A stretch of DNA of 64,000 bases, from positions 2,421,693 to 2,485,692 of the forward strand of contig NZ_SDHX01000001.1 of the NCBI RefSeq assembly GCF_004118375.1, written 5' to 3'. Under the pieces are notes generated by a model that worked only from the letters and a program-made list of their open reading frames with translations, made no database searches and had not been told where the DNA came from. Source of the DNA: Oleiharenicola lentus. Lineage in GTDB: Bacteria > Verrucomicrobiota > Verrucomicrobiia > Opitutales > Opitutaceae. This document shows positions 1 through 8,199 of the stretch, one piece after another. Every line of letters starts with the position of its first letter. Position 1 is the stretch's first letter. Both the position numbers and the translations under genes were made by a program.

Positions 1-231
1 GGGGTTGCCGCGCGACATGGCATTGCCGATGACGACGAGGTCGGGCGCGAGCCGGGCGAGCCGGGCCGGATCGTAGCCTTCGTGCAAGGTGATGCCGGCC
101 GAAGCCAACACCGTGCTCATGGGCGGATAAACCCCGGCGTCGGCCCCGAGCACCTCGTGCCCTGCCGCGCGTGCCAGCAGTGCCGCATTGCCCATCGCCG
201 TGCCGCAAATGCCCATGAAGTAGATTTTCAT
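1..231 (-). CDS. mpl: UDP-N-acetylmuramate:tripeptide ligase Mpl, N-terminal part
   Basis: Only the first 77 codons lie in the window; the gene continues off the left edge. The protein begins MKIYFMGICGTAMGNAALL, the nucleotide-binding loop typical of Mpl, the murein-peptide recycling ligase that joins a recovered tripeptide to UDP-MurNAc in the cytoplasm. MurC has a related loop but usually reads GIGGxGM, so the GICGTAMG form favours Mpl. It continues with HEVLGADAGVYPPMST and ends at LVVIGNAMSRGNP, matching the family order. The ATG at 231 gives the family N-terminus with nothing to spare. Assignment is from motif recognition on a fragment. Confidence 0.85.
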   Translation of the reverse strand, partial: MKIYFMGICGTAMGNAALLARAAGHEVLGADAGVYPPMSTVLASAGITLHEGYDPARLARLAPDLVVIGNAMSRGNP

Positions 232-293
232 CGAAAGCCTTGCCCACACATGAACACGGAATGGCCCAGTTAAAGACCAAATTACCATAACCT

Positions 294-374
294 GTCACCC
301 TGGACGGAGTGAAGGATCCAGCCACATGCACGCTGTGCCCATGACTCTGGATTCTTCGCTTCGCTCAGAATGAC
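294..374. repeat. Palindromic interspersed repeat, copy 1
   Basis: Two 26-bp arms (294-319 and 349-374) are imperfect inverted repeats around a 29-bp spacer. The right arm read in reverse begins GTCATTCTGAGCGAAGCG, and the left arm begins GTCACCCTGGACGGAGTG. It lies in the 185-bp gap between the 3' end of priA and the 5' end of mpl, both on the minus strand. The same arms recur at 4727-4820. It resembles the non-coding palindromic repeats scattered through many bacterial genomes. Nothing else is evident in this gap. Confidence 0.7.
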
Positions 375-416
375 AAACCTAGGGTGAGCAATCCGCCTTC
401 ATCCATGGCGCTCTCC

Positions 417-2648
417 TCACATCAGGCTCATCGGATCAACGTCGAGGACCTGGAATACGTCCTCCGGCCACTTGACCGTGGCCTGCAGCTTCACGAGTGC
501 GGGCACGACCTTGGCGGCCGAGGCGCAGAAATACCAGATTTGGTAGCGATACTCGTCCTTCACCTTCTCGATGGGCGAAGGCGTGGGGCCGCGTAGCTCG
601 ACGGTGTTGCCGAGCGCCTTCTCCACCTCCTTGGCCCAATGTTCGGCGAAAAACTTGATCTTCTCCGGGTTCGGTCCGCGGAAGAGGTGGTGGATCAGGT
701 GCCGGTAGGGCGGATACTGGAACCGGTGGCGCACATGCAGCTCGGCCTCGGCGAAGCCGTTAAAATCCGCGTTCTTCGCAAACTGCACGGCGTCGGCCTT
801 CGGCGTGAAGGTCTGCACCACCACCTCGCCCGCGCGGTCGCCGCGGCCGGCGCGGCCGGCCACCTGCACGAGGAGCTGGAAGGTGCGTTCGTTGGCCCGG
901 AAGTCCGGCACGTGCATCGAGAGGTCGGCGTCCACGAGGCCGACCAGCGTGACGTTGGGGAAATCGAGTCCCTTGCCGATCATCTGCGTGCCGATGAGCA
1001 CGTCGATCTTGCCGGTGCGGAAGTCGGACAGGATCTCGCGAAAGCGGTGTCGCTTGGCCATCGTGTCGGTGTCCACGCGCTCCAGCCGCGCGCGTGGCAG
1101 CACGCGCCGCACTGCTTCCTCCACGCGTTGTGTGCCGAGGCCGCGCCAGCGGATGTCCGGCGCCGCGCAGCTCGGGCACACGGCGGGCGCGCCGCGCTCG
1201 TGCCCGCAGAGATGGCATTTCAGCGTTTCGTCGGCGCGGTGGTAGGTCATCGCCACGCTGCAATGCGGACATTCCTCCACGTGCCCGCACTTGCGGCACT
1301 GCATGCTCGACGAATAGCCGCGACGGTTGATGAAAAGGATCGTCTGCTCCTTCCGTTCGAATCGCGCCTGCATGTGGTTCACAAGCAGGCGAGACAGCGT
1401 CACCAGTCCACGCGTGCGCATGACCTCGATGCGCATGTCCACGATCTGGAAGTCCGGGAGCTGCTTGTCGTCCACGCGCTTCGTGAGCACGTCGAGGCGG
1501 TAACGCCCGTTGCGCACGTTGGAGAACGACTCCAGCGAAGGGGTGGCCGAGCCGAGCAAGCAGGTGGCGTTGGCCAGTTTCGCCCGATAAACCGCCACGT
1601 CACGGCCGTGGTAGCGCGGGGTTTCGTCCTGCTTGTAGGCGGGCTCGTGTTCCTCGTCCACGACGATGAGCCGCAGGTCACGCACCGGGGCGAACACCGC
1701 CGAGCGCGCTCCGACCACCACCCTCGCCTGCCCCGAGGCCAGCGCCGTCCAGCCGTCGAGCCGCTCGCCCTCGCTCAGGTGGCTGTGCCAGACCACCGTC
1801 CGGTGGCCCGCCGCCTCGAATCGCCCGCGCAGGCGCGCCACGGTCTGCGGCGTGAGCGCCACTTCGGGCACGAGATAAATCGCGCTGCCGCCGGCCGCCA
1901 GTACCCGCTCGACGGCGTGCAGATAGACCTCGGTCTTGCCGGACCCGGTGACGCCGTGCAGCAGGTGCACCGCGAACTTGCCCTTGTCGAGGCTCGCGCC
2001 CACCGAGGTGACGATCGTGGCCTGCTCCTCGTTGAGCTTGGGCGGCTGCGTCGCCACGACCTCGCCGGTAGCCCACTGGTCGGCATAGGCCACGCGCTCG
2101 ACATGACGCACCTCCTCACGCACCCAGCCACGTTTGACCAGCGCGTTCACCACAGCCGCGGTCACGGCGAGGCGCGAAAGCAAGAGGCTCTTCTTCGCCG
2201 GTTGGAACTGGTGCGCCAGAAATTCCATGAGCCGCGACTGCTGCGGGGCTTTTTTGCGGAGGGCGGCCAGCTCCTCGGTGGTCGGTTTGTGGGCGGCGGA
2301 GAGGTATTTCTCCTGCTTGAGCCGCGTGCCGTCGCGCACGGCGCCGGGGATCATTGCCTCCAGCACGGATTCCATCCGGGCGGCGTAGTAACCATGCATC
2401 CACTTGGCCAAGGTGAGCAGGTCGGGCGTCAGCGCCGGGTAATCCTGCAACAGGCCGGACACGGTCTTGAGCTTTTCCAGCGGCACGTCCACGACGCCGT
2501 TCACCTCCATCACGAGGCCGACCTTGTGCTGGTTGAGGATGGGCACGCGCACGAGCGAGCCGGCCCGGATCGACGCACGCAGGGTCTCCGGCACCTTGTA
2601 ATGCAGGAGCTTGTCGAAACCCGCCAGCGGCTGGACACCCACGATCAT
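417..2648 (-). CDS. priA: Primosomal protein N' (replication restart helicase PriA)
   Basis: A superfamily 2 DNA helicase that reloads the replisome at stalled forks. The N-terminal 3'-DNA-binding domain starts MIVGVQPLAGFDKLLHYKVP. Numbered from that Met, Walker A GVTGSGKT is at 232-239, followed by VVDEEHEPAYKQ (DEEH box) and SATPSLES. Eight zinc-binding cysteines follow in four pairs (451/454, 460/463, 478/481, 491/494), then the C-terminal motor with QVAGRAGRG. The frame stays open back to 2768, but that start would overlap the divergent Fur gene (GTG at 2756), and family similarity begins at the ATG at 2648, which I use. The gene is complete and about 743 residues, usual for PriA. A 673-codon frame on the other strand is a shadow. 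Confidence 0.95.
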   Translation of the reverse strand: MIVGVQPLAGFDKLLHYKVPETLRASIRAGSLVRVPILNQHKVGLVMEVNGVVDVPLEKLKTVSGLLQDYPALTPDLLTLAKWMHGYYAARMESVLEAMIPGAVRDGTRLKQEKYLSAAHKPTTEELAALRKKAPQQSRLMEFLAHQFQPAKKSLLLSRLAVTAAVVNALVKRGWVREEVRHVERVAYADQWATGEVVATQPPKLNEEQATIVTSVGASLDKGKFAVHLLHGVTGSGKTEVYLHAVERVLAAGGSAIYLVPEVALTPQTVARLRGRFEAAGHRTVVWHSHLSEGERLDGWTALASGQARVVVGARSAVFAPVRDLRLIVVDEEHEPAYKQDETPRYHGRDVAVYRAKLANATCLLGSATPSLESFSNVRNGRYRLDVLTKRVDDKQLPDFQIVDMRIEVMRTRGLVTLSRLLVNHMQARFERKEQTILFINRRGYSSSMQCRKCGHVEECPHCSVAMTYHRADETLKCHLCGHERGAPAVCPSCAAPDIRWRGLGTQRVEEAVRRVLPRARLERVDTDTMAKRHRFREILSDFRTGKIDVLIGTQMIGKGLDFPNVTLVGLVDADLSMHVPDFRANERTFQLLVQVAGRAGRGDRAGEVVVQTFTPKADAVQFAKNADFNGFAEAELHVRHRFQYPPYRHLIHHLFRGPNPEKIKFFAEHWAKEVEKALGNTVELRGPTPSPIEKVKDEYRYQIWYFCASAAKVVPALVKLQATVKWPEDVFQVLDVDPMSLM

Positions 2649-2755
2649 GACCGCCAGTGAGCGCGCGCCGCCGGAGCGAGGCAACGCGTTTTGCGCAATC
2701 TCTGCGCCGAGATTGCCTTTGACAGGCTGCGTCCGGACCGGCGACATAACCGCCA

Positions 2756-3226
2756 GTGAGTCAAGCATCCGTCCGCGACAAATTCACCGCCTACCTGACC
2801 GAGCAGGGTCACCGTGTGACCAACCAGCGTCTGGCCATTTTTGACGCCGCCATGGCCCAGACGGAGCACTTCACCGCCGAGCAGCTGCTCGAACGTGCCC
2901 GGGCCATCGATGACTCCGTGTCGCGTGCCACCGTCTATCGCACCCTCCCTCTCATGACCGAGAGCCTGGTCCTGCGCGAGGTGGACATCGGCTCCGGCGA
3001 GAAATTTTACCGTCCCGCCACCGAGGGCGGCAGCAATCAGGTCGCGCAGGTGGTCTGCGTGGACTGCGACAAGATTTTCGAGATCAGCGCCCCGTTCATG
3101 AGCTGGTATGGCAGCACCGTCTCCCTGAAACTTGGACTAAAACCCATCTCCCAGCGCCTGCAGGTCAGCGCCCAGTGCATCGCCCACCGCTCCGGCGGCC
3201 GTTGCCCGAACCGAACCAAGAAGTGA
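2756..3226 (+). CDS. Fur-family metal-responsive transcriptional regulator, atypical
   Basis: A 156-residue protein with the Fur/PerR winged helix: [17 protein letters not shown], then [11 protein letters not shown], then the recognition helix [14 protein letters not shown]. The dimerisation half has [12 protein letters not shown] (first structural Cys pair) and a C-terminal pair in [10 protein letters not shown]. Two features differ from classical Fur. The HHDH cluster normally just before the first Cys pair is replaced by SNQVAQ, and the second pair is C-x7-C instead of C-x2-C. The start is GTG at 2756. It is divergent from priA with 107 bp between the chosen starts, so the two share a promoter region. 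It could be Fur, Zur or PerR; which metal it senses cannot be told here. Confidence 0.85.
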   Translation: MSQASVRDKFTAYLTEQGHRVTNQRLAIFDAAMAQTEHFTAEQLLERARAIDDSVSRATVYRTLPLMTESLVLREVDIGSGEKFYRPATEGGSNQVAQVVCVDCDKIFEISAPFMSWYGSTVSLKLGLKPISQRLQVSAQCIAHRSGGRCPNRTKK

Positions 3227-3232
3227 TTTTTA

Positions 3233-3306
3233 ACCACTAATCTCCACTCATTACGCACTAATCCGAACCTGACTTCATGAGTGTCTCATCCGTGTGCATT
3301 AGTGGT
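3233..3306. repeat. Degenerate inverted-repeat element downstream of the Fur gene
   Basis: ACCACTAAT (3233-3241) is exactly inverted as ATTAGTGGT (3298-3306), and CACTAAT recurs inside (around 3256). The composition is lower in GC than the flanks. It fills nearly the whole 100-bp gap between the Fur-family gene and the TPR gene. From memory it resembles the CCACGAATGGACACGAAT-type elements found in verrucomicrobial genomes, but the copy here is diverged. A transcription-terminator role is possible but there is no T-run. Confidence 0.45.
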
Positions 3307-3326
3307 AAAGCTCCTGACTTTTAGAA

Positions 3327-3701
3327 ATGGCCAAGACGTCCAAACCCGATCCGCAGTTTGAAATTGAGTTCTACGAAGCGGTGCACCGCCGCTGCCCCGG
3401 TTACACCGAGGTCGTCAGCCTGCTCGGCGGGCTCTACACCAAGGTCGGCCGCATCGCCGACGGCCTGAAGATGGACCGCAAGCTCGTGCGCCTCGAGCCG
3501 ACCAACGCCACGGCGCACTACAACCTGGCCTGTTCCCTTGCGCTCTGCAAAAAGCGCCCGGACGCGCTGCGCACGCTGCGCCAGGCCATTGCCCTCGGCT
3601 ACGACGACCGCGACTGGATGGAACAGGACCCGGACCTGGAGATTTTGAAGCCCGACCCCGAGTTCCAGCAACTCCTCAAGCAGCTCAAGCCGCAGAGCTG
3701 A
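3327..3701 (+). CDS. Small TPR-repeat protein
   Basis: A 124-residue soluble protein without signal peptide. Two helix-turn-helix repeats of tetratricopeptide type are visible: around residues 28-60 (VSLLGGLYTKVGRIADGLKM) and 62-95 (ATAHYNLACSLALCKKRPDA, with the TPR residues A-Y-N-L-A). The C-terminus DLEILKPDPEFQQLLKQL is the capping segment often seen at the end of such proteins (the WLRxDPDLxxLRxDPxF type). TPRs mediate protein-protein contacts; the partner is unknown. It stands alone between the 3233-3306 repeat and the convergent M23 peptidase gene. Confidence 0.7.
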   Translation: MAKTSKPDPQFEIEFYEAVHRRCPGYTEVVSLLGGLYTKVGRIADGLKMDRKLVRLEPTNATAHYNLACSLALCKKRPDALRTLRQAIALGYDDRDWMEQDPDLEILKPDPEFQQLLKQLKPQS

Positions 3702-3720
3702 GCGGCGGGGTTCTTACGGG

Positions 3721-4854
3721 CTAACGCAGTCCAAACACCAGCTGTAGCATCGTGGTGAGGTCGGGACCGGGCGTGTGACGACCGCTGCGGGTGCGGATGA
3801 GGTCTTTGCCGCGGAAGGCGCGAAGGGCGGACGTATCCACGGAGACGATTTCGACTGAGCCGGCGCGTTTGCCGGCGAGTTCCATCGGAGTCAGGGGCGT
3901 CCAGGCGAAAGGCAGTCCCGTCACGTCACACTGCACTTCCCAGCCTCCGACCAGACCGTCGATTGGTTTCGTGAGCAGCGCGGGATAGCGGCGGATGAAA
4001 TCCGGCACGCGAGTCGTGGTCACGCGCAAGCGGACGGCGGAATCCAGGCCCGCCAAGAACTGATCAAAGTTGTCCACCCGCCGCCTGCGCCACTGATCGA
4101 GAAATTCCCTCGGGTTGAGGCCCATCAGGTTCATGCCGTTCCATGCGCCGTGCACATTGGGGCTGCCGAACTTTTTCCACGCATACCACGAGGCGAAGTC
4201 GTCGGTGAGTCGCAGGCCGATCTCGAAGTGCAGGTGCGCCCGGTCCTTCGGGATCGCGTAACCGCCCGCACTGCGGCCCATGATGCCGAGACGTTGGCCA
4301 CGCTGGAGCGTCACGCCGGGTCGGATGCCCGGGTCAATCGAGGCCAGGTGAGCGTAGAGCGTATAGACCCCGGGCGACAGGCCCGGATGCTCCAGCACCA
4401 CGTAGCGCCCGTAACTGCTGTTGCCCGGCTTCGTGCTGATGTGGCGAACCACCCCGTCCATCGCTGCGAATACCGGGTCGGTGGCCTCGCCGTTGCGGTC
4501 CCGGCCAACCGGGCGGATGTCGAGGCCTTCGTGAAACTGCGTGCCGTTGCTCCGCACGGAGCCCCAGAGACCGGAGCGCGGCTCGCCGGAGACCGTGGGT
4601 TGAACCCAGTTCTCGTAGTCGCTGCCGCGCTCCCAGGCCTTGCTCGGGGTCGGCCAGGAGATTTCGATGCGCTGGGCGTAGGCGGCGGTGATCGAAAGCC
4701 CCGCAAACAGCACACCAAGGGCAAATGTCATTCGGAGCGCAGCGAAGATTCCAGCGGCAGTTTCGAATGCTTTCGCGGGCGCGTTGCGTCCCTTGGATCC
4801 TTCGCTGCGCTCAGGATGACTCGCTTCGGGAAAATCTGCGGGTCCAGAACTCAT
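3721..4854 (-). CDS. M23-family metallopeptidase with repeat-derived N-terminus
   Basis: An exported LytM-type peptidase, probably acting on cell-wall cross-links. Its zinc site is complete: HEGLD (H108, D112) and HLH (H207, H209), with YTLYAHL between. The start at 4854 overlaps the hemW stop as ATGA, suggesting translational coupling. However, residues 12-43 are encoded by a palindromic repeat (see 4727-4820), giving HPERSEGSKG and FAALRMT. A normal signal peptide (FALGVLFAGLSITAAYAQ) begins only after it. The true start may instead be the ATG at 4731, itself supplied by the repeat end. The C-terminal third (about 260-377) has no domain I recognise. Length with the short start is 336 residues. 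Confidence 0.8.
   Translation of the reverse strand: MSSGPADFPEASHPERSEGSKGRNAPAKAFETAAGIFAALRMTFALGVLFAGLSITAAYAQRIEISWPTPSKAWERGSDYENWVQPTVSGEPRSGLWGSVRSNGTQFHEGLDIRPVGRDRNGEATDPVFAAMDGVVRHISTKPGNSSYGRYVVLEHPGLSPGVYTLYAHLASIDPGIRPGVTLQRGQRLGIMGRSAGGYAIPKDRAHLHFEIGLRLTDDFASWYAWKKFGSPNVHGAWNGMNLMGLNPREFLDQWRRRRVDNFDQFLAGLDSAVRLRVTTTRVPDFIRRYPALLTKPIDGLVGGWEVQCDVTGLPFAWTPLTPMELAGKRAGSVEIVSVDTSALRAFRGKDLIRTRSGRHTPGPDLTTMLQLVFGLR
4727..4820. repeat. Palindromic interspersed repeat, copy 2, inside a coding frame
   Basis: Arms 4727-4752 and 4795-4820 are both 26 bp and match as inverted repeats at 22 of 26 positions (GTCATTCGGAGCGCAGCG against GTCATCCTGAGCGCAGCG). The 42-bp spacer differs from that of copy 1. 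It sits within the 5' end of the M23 peptidase frame without breaking it: the 94 bp are open in the gene's frame and yield PERSEGSKG and FAALRMT, peptides recognisable as translated copies of this repeat type. Confidence 0.8.
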
Positions 4855-6056
4855 CGCGAGGTCGACCTGGTTTCCGCCTCGAAGGCCTCGAGCACCTCCG
4901 CACCGACGGCGTCGGCGATGAGGCGGCCGCGCGGGGTGAGCCGGATGACGCCTTCCTGCGTCGCGGTGAGCAGGCCTTCGAGCAGCAGCCTGGGCAACAG
5001 GTCCTCAAGGCCGGACCAATTGGCGCGCGGAAACCGTTTCCGCAGGCGCGGGAGCGAGACCCCCGCATTCATGCGCAGGCCGAAGACCACGGCGTCGGAG
5101 GCGAGCAACGCTTCGGTCAGCGCGGTGCGATCAGCCGTGGCCCGGCGGCCGGCGCCCACATCGGCTAACCAGAGCCCGAGATCCGGCGGATTGGACGCGC
5201 GCCACCCGGCGTGCTGGCTGGCGCCGGAAGGTCCGAGACCGACCCACTCATACATGTGCCAGGTGTTAAGGTTGTGGGTGCAGGCGTGACCCTGACGGGC
5301 AAAGTTGGAGACCTCGTATTGGGCAAAACCCGCTGCGCCAAGATAGTCCCAGGTGCGCTGGTAAAACAGCGCCTCCTTGGCCGGATCGAGCTTCACTTTC
5401 CCTTGTGAAAGCTTCACCCACAGCGCGGTGTCCTCCTCAAAGGTCAGACAATAGGTCGAGAGATGGTCGGGAGCCAACCGCAGCGCCTCGTCGAGGTCGG
5501 CCCGCCACTGGGTTTCCTCCTGGCCCGGCAAGGCGAACATCAGGTCCACGTTGACGCTGGCGAAGCCTTGGGCGCGAATAAGGTCGTAGGCCCGGTAAAC
5601 CTGCGCCGGCGTGTGCTGGCGGCCAAGGGCGTCGAGCAACGCATCGTTAAAGCTTTGCACGCCGAGCGAGATGCGAGTGACCCCCAACGCCTTCAGCACG
5701 GCCAACCGTTCGGCCGTGACCGTGGCCGGAGCCAGCTCGACCGACCACTCGGTCGGCTGCCCGCCGCAATAGAGCAACATGATGCGCCCGAGGCGATCCA
5801 GCTGGTCGGCCTTCAGCAGCCCCGGTGTGCCGCCGCCCCAGAAGGCCGTGGCCGCCGCGCGACCTCCCCATTCCACCAGCCCGGCTTCGGCCTCGATGCC
5901 GTCAAGGTAACGGGCAATGGCGTCGCCTTTGGGCACGGTCTGGTAGAAAGCGCAGAAGTCGCAGGTCGTCGCGCAAAACGGCACATGCACATACACACCG
6001 AGCGGCGTGGGGGTCGGCGTCTGCGCTTTTTCTTGCCCTGAGGGGAGCCCGGCCAT
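4851..6056 (-). CDS. hemW: Radical SAM heme chaperone HemW (HemN-like)
   Basis: A 401-residue radical SAM protein. The cluster-binding motif is C28-x3-C32-x2-C35 in VPFCATTCDFCAF. GGGTPGLL follows about 50 residues later, and the family segment GFASVNVDLMFALPGQ lies mid-protein. The C-terminal HemN domain (FGLRMNAGVSLPRL) is present. True coproporphyrinogen oxidase HemN is longer and has a different N-terminus, so HemW, which handles heme delivery rather than decarboxylation, is the better call. Its stop overlaps the long-form start of the M23 peptidase. It is divergent from the lipoprotein gene at 6130 with 73 bp between. Confidence 0.88.
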   Translation of the reverse strand: MAGLPSGQEKAQTPTPTPLGVYVHVPFCATTCDFCAFYQTVPKGDAIARYLDGIEAEAGLVEWGGRAAATAFWGGGTPGLLKADQLDRLGRIMLLYCGGQPTEWSVELAPATVTAERLAVLKALGVTRISLGVQSFNDALLDALGRQHTPAQVYRAYDLIRAQGFASVNVDLMFALPGQEETQWRADLDEALRLAPDHLSTYCLTFEEDTALWVKLSQGKVKLDPAKEALFYQRTWDYLGAAGFAQYEVSNFARQGHACTHNLNTWHMYEWVGLGPSGASQHAGWRASNPPDLGLWLADVGAGRRATADRTALTEALLASDAVVFGLRMNAGVSLPRLRKRFPRANWSGLEDLLPRLLLEGLLTATQEGVIRLTPRGRLIADAVGAEVLEAFEAETRSTSR

Positions 6057-6129
6057 TATGAGGGTTCTTCAATTAACGGTCTGCCAACGGCCTGCGCGGC
6101 CCCGGCGTTTCCGTCAGAATTTCAAACCA

Positions 6130-7038
6130 ATGCACAAGACTCCCTCACTCCAAGCGAGCAGAATTTTCCCGGCGCTGGCCGCCTTGCTCATGATGCTGCT
6201 GGTCACCGGCTGCAACATGACGATCACGAACCTCACGCCCGAGACCGTGCCGCAGAATCCCTCACAGATCTACACCATCTCGGCCAGCTTTCGTGCCAGC
6301 CGTCAGGTCGAGACCGCCACGATCCGCCCGCGCATCATCATCGACGGCCAGAGCTACACCATGAACCGCAGTCCCGCCGGCACCGACCTCTGGGAGTTCG
6401 ACTACCAATTGCCTGCCGGACGCACCAGCGCCACCTACTACTTCATCTGCGAATACATGACCAAGGGCAGCTCTGACGCGCAGGACCTTTATTCGGAACT
6501 GCAGAACCTTCGGATTTCCGGCCGCTACGTGATCCGCTCCGAAGCCACCCGCGCGCCGGTCGGCTCCCGGGTGAGCATCCTTGGCGCCGGCTTCTCGCCC
6601 GCGGACATTGTTTATTTCGACAACAATCCGACCCGCACCGTCTTTGAGTCGCCCAGTTCGCTGAGCTTCTTCGTGCCCGCCGTGGAGCCCGGCCGCAGCT
6701 ACAAGCTCATGGTGCGCGGCGCCGCCGGCAGCCTCGAAGTGGGCAGCTTCCGGGTGGACGCCATCAGCTTCCAGGTCGCGCCGGACAGCGTAACCTTGCG
6801 CCAGGGCGAACAACAGGCCCTCACCTTCACCATTCCGCAGCCGGCCCCCGCAGGGGGATTGTTAATCGACGTCACCACCGACGTGCCGGAAAGCGTTGTC
6901 ATGCCCGTGGTGATGGTGCCGGCCGGATTGAGCAGCGTCACGATTCCCCTCCAAGGCGGCAAGCCTGGCAGCGGTTCGCTGTTTTTCCGCAGCAGCGCCG
7001 GTGAAAGCAGCGTGGCGGTCACTGTCACCGCCAACTGA
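6130..7038 (+). CDS. Lipoprotein with an IPT/TIG-like domain
   Basis: A 302-residue lipoprotein. The signal is MHKTPSL..., a hydrophobic stretch, then lipobox LVTGC with lipidated Cys28. After the N-terminal beta-rich region (PSQIYTISASFR), the middle carries an immunoglobulin-like IPT/TIG signature (PVGSRVSILGAGFSPADIVY), with the GxGF turn typical of that fold. The remainder (PDSVTLRQGEQQALTFTI) looks like a second beta-sandwich. The frame is open upstream to 6007, but the ATG at 6130 places the signal peptide correctly. It probably sits in the outer membrane as a surface or adhesion protein; no enzymatic motif is seen. Confidence 0.7.
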   Translation: MHKTPSLQASRIFPALAALLMMLLVTGCNMTITNLTPETVPQNPSQIYTISASFRASRQVETATIRPRIIIDGQSYTMNRSPAGTDLWEFDYQLPAGRTSATYYFICEYMTKGSSDAQDLYSELQNLRISGRYVIRSEATRAPVGSRVSILGAGFSPADIVYFDNNPTRTVFESPSSLSFFVPAVEPGRSYKLMVRGAAGSLEVGSFRVDAISFQVAPDSVTLRQGEQQALTFTIPQPAPAGGLLIDVTTDVPESVVMPVVMVPAGLSSVTIPLQGGKPGSGSLFFRSSAGESSVAVTVTAN

Positions 7039-7105
7039 ACCGGCCCGTCATCGTTCAAACACCAGGCGCACGCTCATCCCGTGCGCTTTTTGCTGAACCG
7101 GAACC

Positions 7106-7594
7106 ATGCGCCGCCCCGCCCCATCCCTGTTCATGGTCCTCGCCCTGCTGGCGCTGGCCGGTTGCACGACTACTCAGACGATCCCGGCAACCGCCGTGGC
7201 ACCGCCACCTCCGCCACCGGTGATCGAGCCGCCTCCGGCCAGCATCACCGGCTCGGAGGAGAAGAGCGCGATGCTCGATGATTTCACGGCATTCATTGCG
7301 GCGATCGACGGCATGCCGCTAAGCGTGGGCCGGACGGGATGGCAGACACCGGTGTCCCTTAAGGCCGGAATGCGACAGATCAAGGTGGTCTTCGTTCGCG
7401 GCGTATTCACCGGCGAGGCGGAGCTCCAGCTCAACGCGCTCAGCGAGCGCGCCTATCAGCTGCGTTTCGCCACCGACGCCCAGTTCCTGGGCAAGAACAG
7501 CTACTGCGAATTCTGGATCGCCGACACGGCCACAGGGCTGCCGGCCACGGAGCGGGTGCGCGCGCCGTTGCAGCGCACCGACGAGAGCAAATAG
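7106..7594 (+). CDS. Small lipoprotein with a proline-rich linker
   Basis: 162 residues. The signal peptide MRRPAPSLFMVLALLALAGC ends in a lipobox with Cys20. A low-complexity linker (PPPPPPVIEPPPAS) follows, then a compact domain of about 110 residues (VSLKAGMRQIKVVFVRG...). The domain looks like the PEGA-like or secreted beta folds of periplasmic proteins, but I cannot name a family. It lies 67 bp after the IPT/TIG lipoprotein in the same direction. The ATG at 7106 is the only start that gives the lipobox. Confidence 0.6.
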   Translation: MRRPAPSLFMVLALLALAGCTTTQTIPATAVAPPPPPPVIEPPPASITGSEEKSAMLDDFTAFIAAIDGMPLSVGRTGWQTPVSLKAGMRQIKVVFVRGVFTGEAELQLNALSERAYQLRFATDAQFLGKNSYCEFWIADTATGLPATERVRAPLQRTDESK

Positions 7595-7676
7595 CTGCTA
7601 CCTCTGGAAACGCCGCCGTGCCTTGCAACGGTCCGGGGCTTGCGCCCAAGCGTCGCACCGGCTTTTCTCCCTCCCC

Positions 7677-8195
7677 ATGACCGACCCCGTCCTTGACCGG
7701 CAGATCCAGGCGATCGAGCGCCCGGACAAATCGCTGTTCAAATATTACCTGCTCAGCTGCCTCAGCTTTCCTCCGCTGCTGGTCTTCGCCGGGCCCTACC
7801 TGTATTTCCGCTACCACACGATGCGGTACAAGTTCACGGACGATGGCATCTCCATGAGCTGGGGCATCCTTTTCCGGAAGGAGATCATCGTGAACTACGC
7901 GCGCATTCAGGACATCCATCTCAAGTCCAACATCGTCGAGCGTTGGCTCGGTCTCGCCCGCATCCTCGTGCAGACCGCCTCCGGCAGCAGTTCGGCCGAG
8001 ATGACCATCGAGGGCATCAAGGAATTCGAGGCCCTGCGCGACTTCCTCTACTCCCGGATGCGCGGGGTGAAGGATCACCCGGCTGCGGCCCCGGCCACGC
8101 ACACCGTGGCCAACTCCGACGAAGTCGTGGCCGCCCTGCGCGAAGCCGCGGCCGAACTTCGCGCCTTGCGCGAGCAACTCGCCCGCCGCGCCTGA
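7677..8195 (+). CDS. Bacterial PH-domain membrane protein (YdbS-like)
   Basis: About 172 residues. A hydrophobic hairpin (YYLLSCLSFPPLLVFAGPYLYF) precedes a bacterial pleckstrin-homology-like domain: YKFTDDGISMSWGILFRKEI and IVNYARIQDIHLKSNIVERW, the hallmark pattern of DUF304/bPH_2 proteins. The C-terminal tail (EALRDFLYSRM, then an Ala/Glu-rich helix) is probably coiled coil. The ATG at 7677 is preferred; an upstream TTG at 7623 would add an unconvincing 18 residues. It is followed 4 bp later by a second PH-domain gene, so the two are co-transcribed and probably form a membrane complex. Role unknown. Confidence 0.75.
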   Translation: MTDPVLDRQIQAIERPDKSLFKYYLLSCLSFPPLLVFAGPYLYFRYHTMRYKFTDDGISMSWGILFRKEIIVNYARIQDIHLKSNIVERWLGLARILVQTASGSSSAEMTIEGIKEFEALRDFLYSRMRGVKDHPAAAPATHTVANSDEVVAALREAAAELRALREQLARRA

Positions 8196-8199
8196 AGCC

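Noticed and set aside
639-2660. 673-codon open frame opposite priA
   Set aside because: It is a high-GC shadow of a certain gene, with no family motif and an Arg/His/Ala-rich composition.
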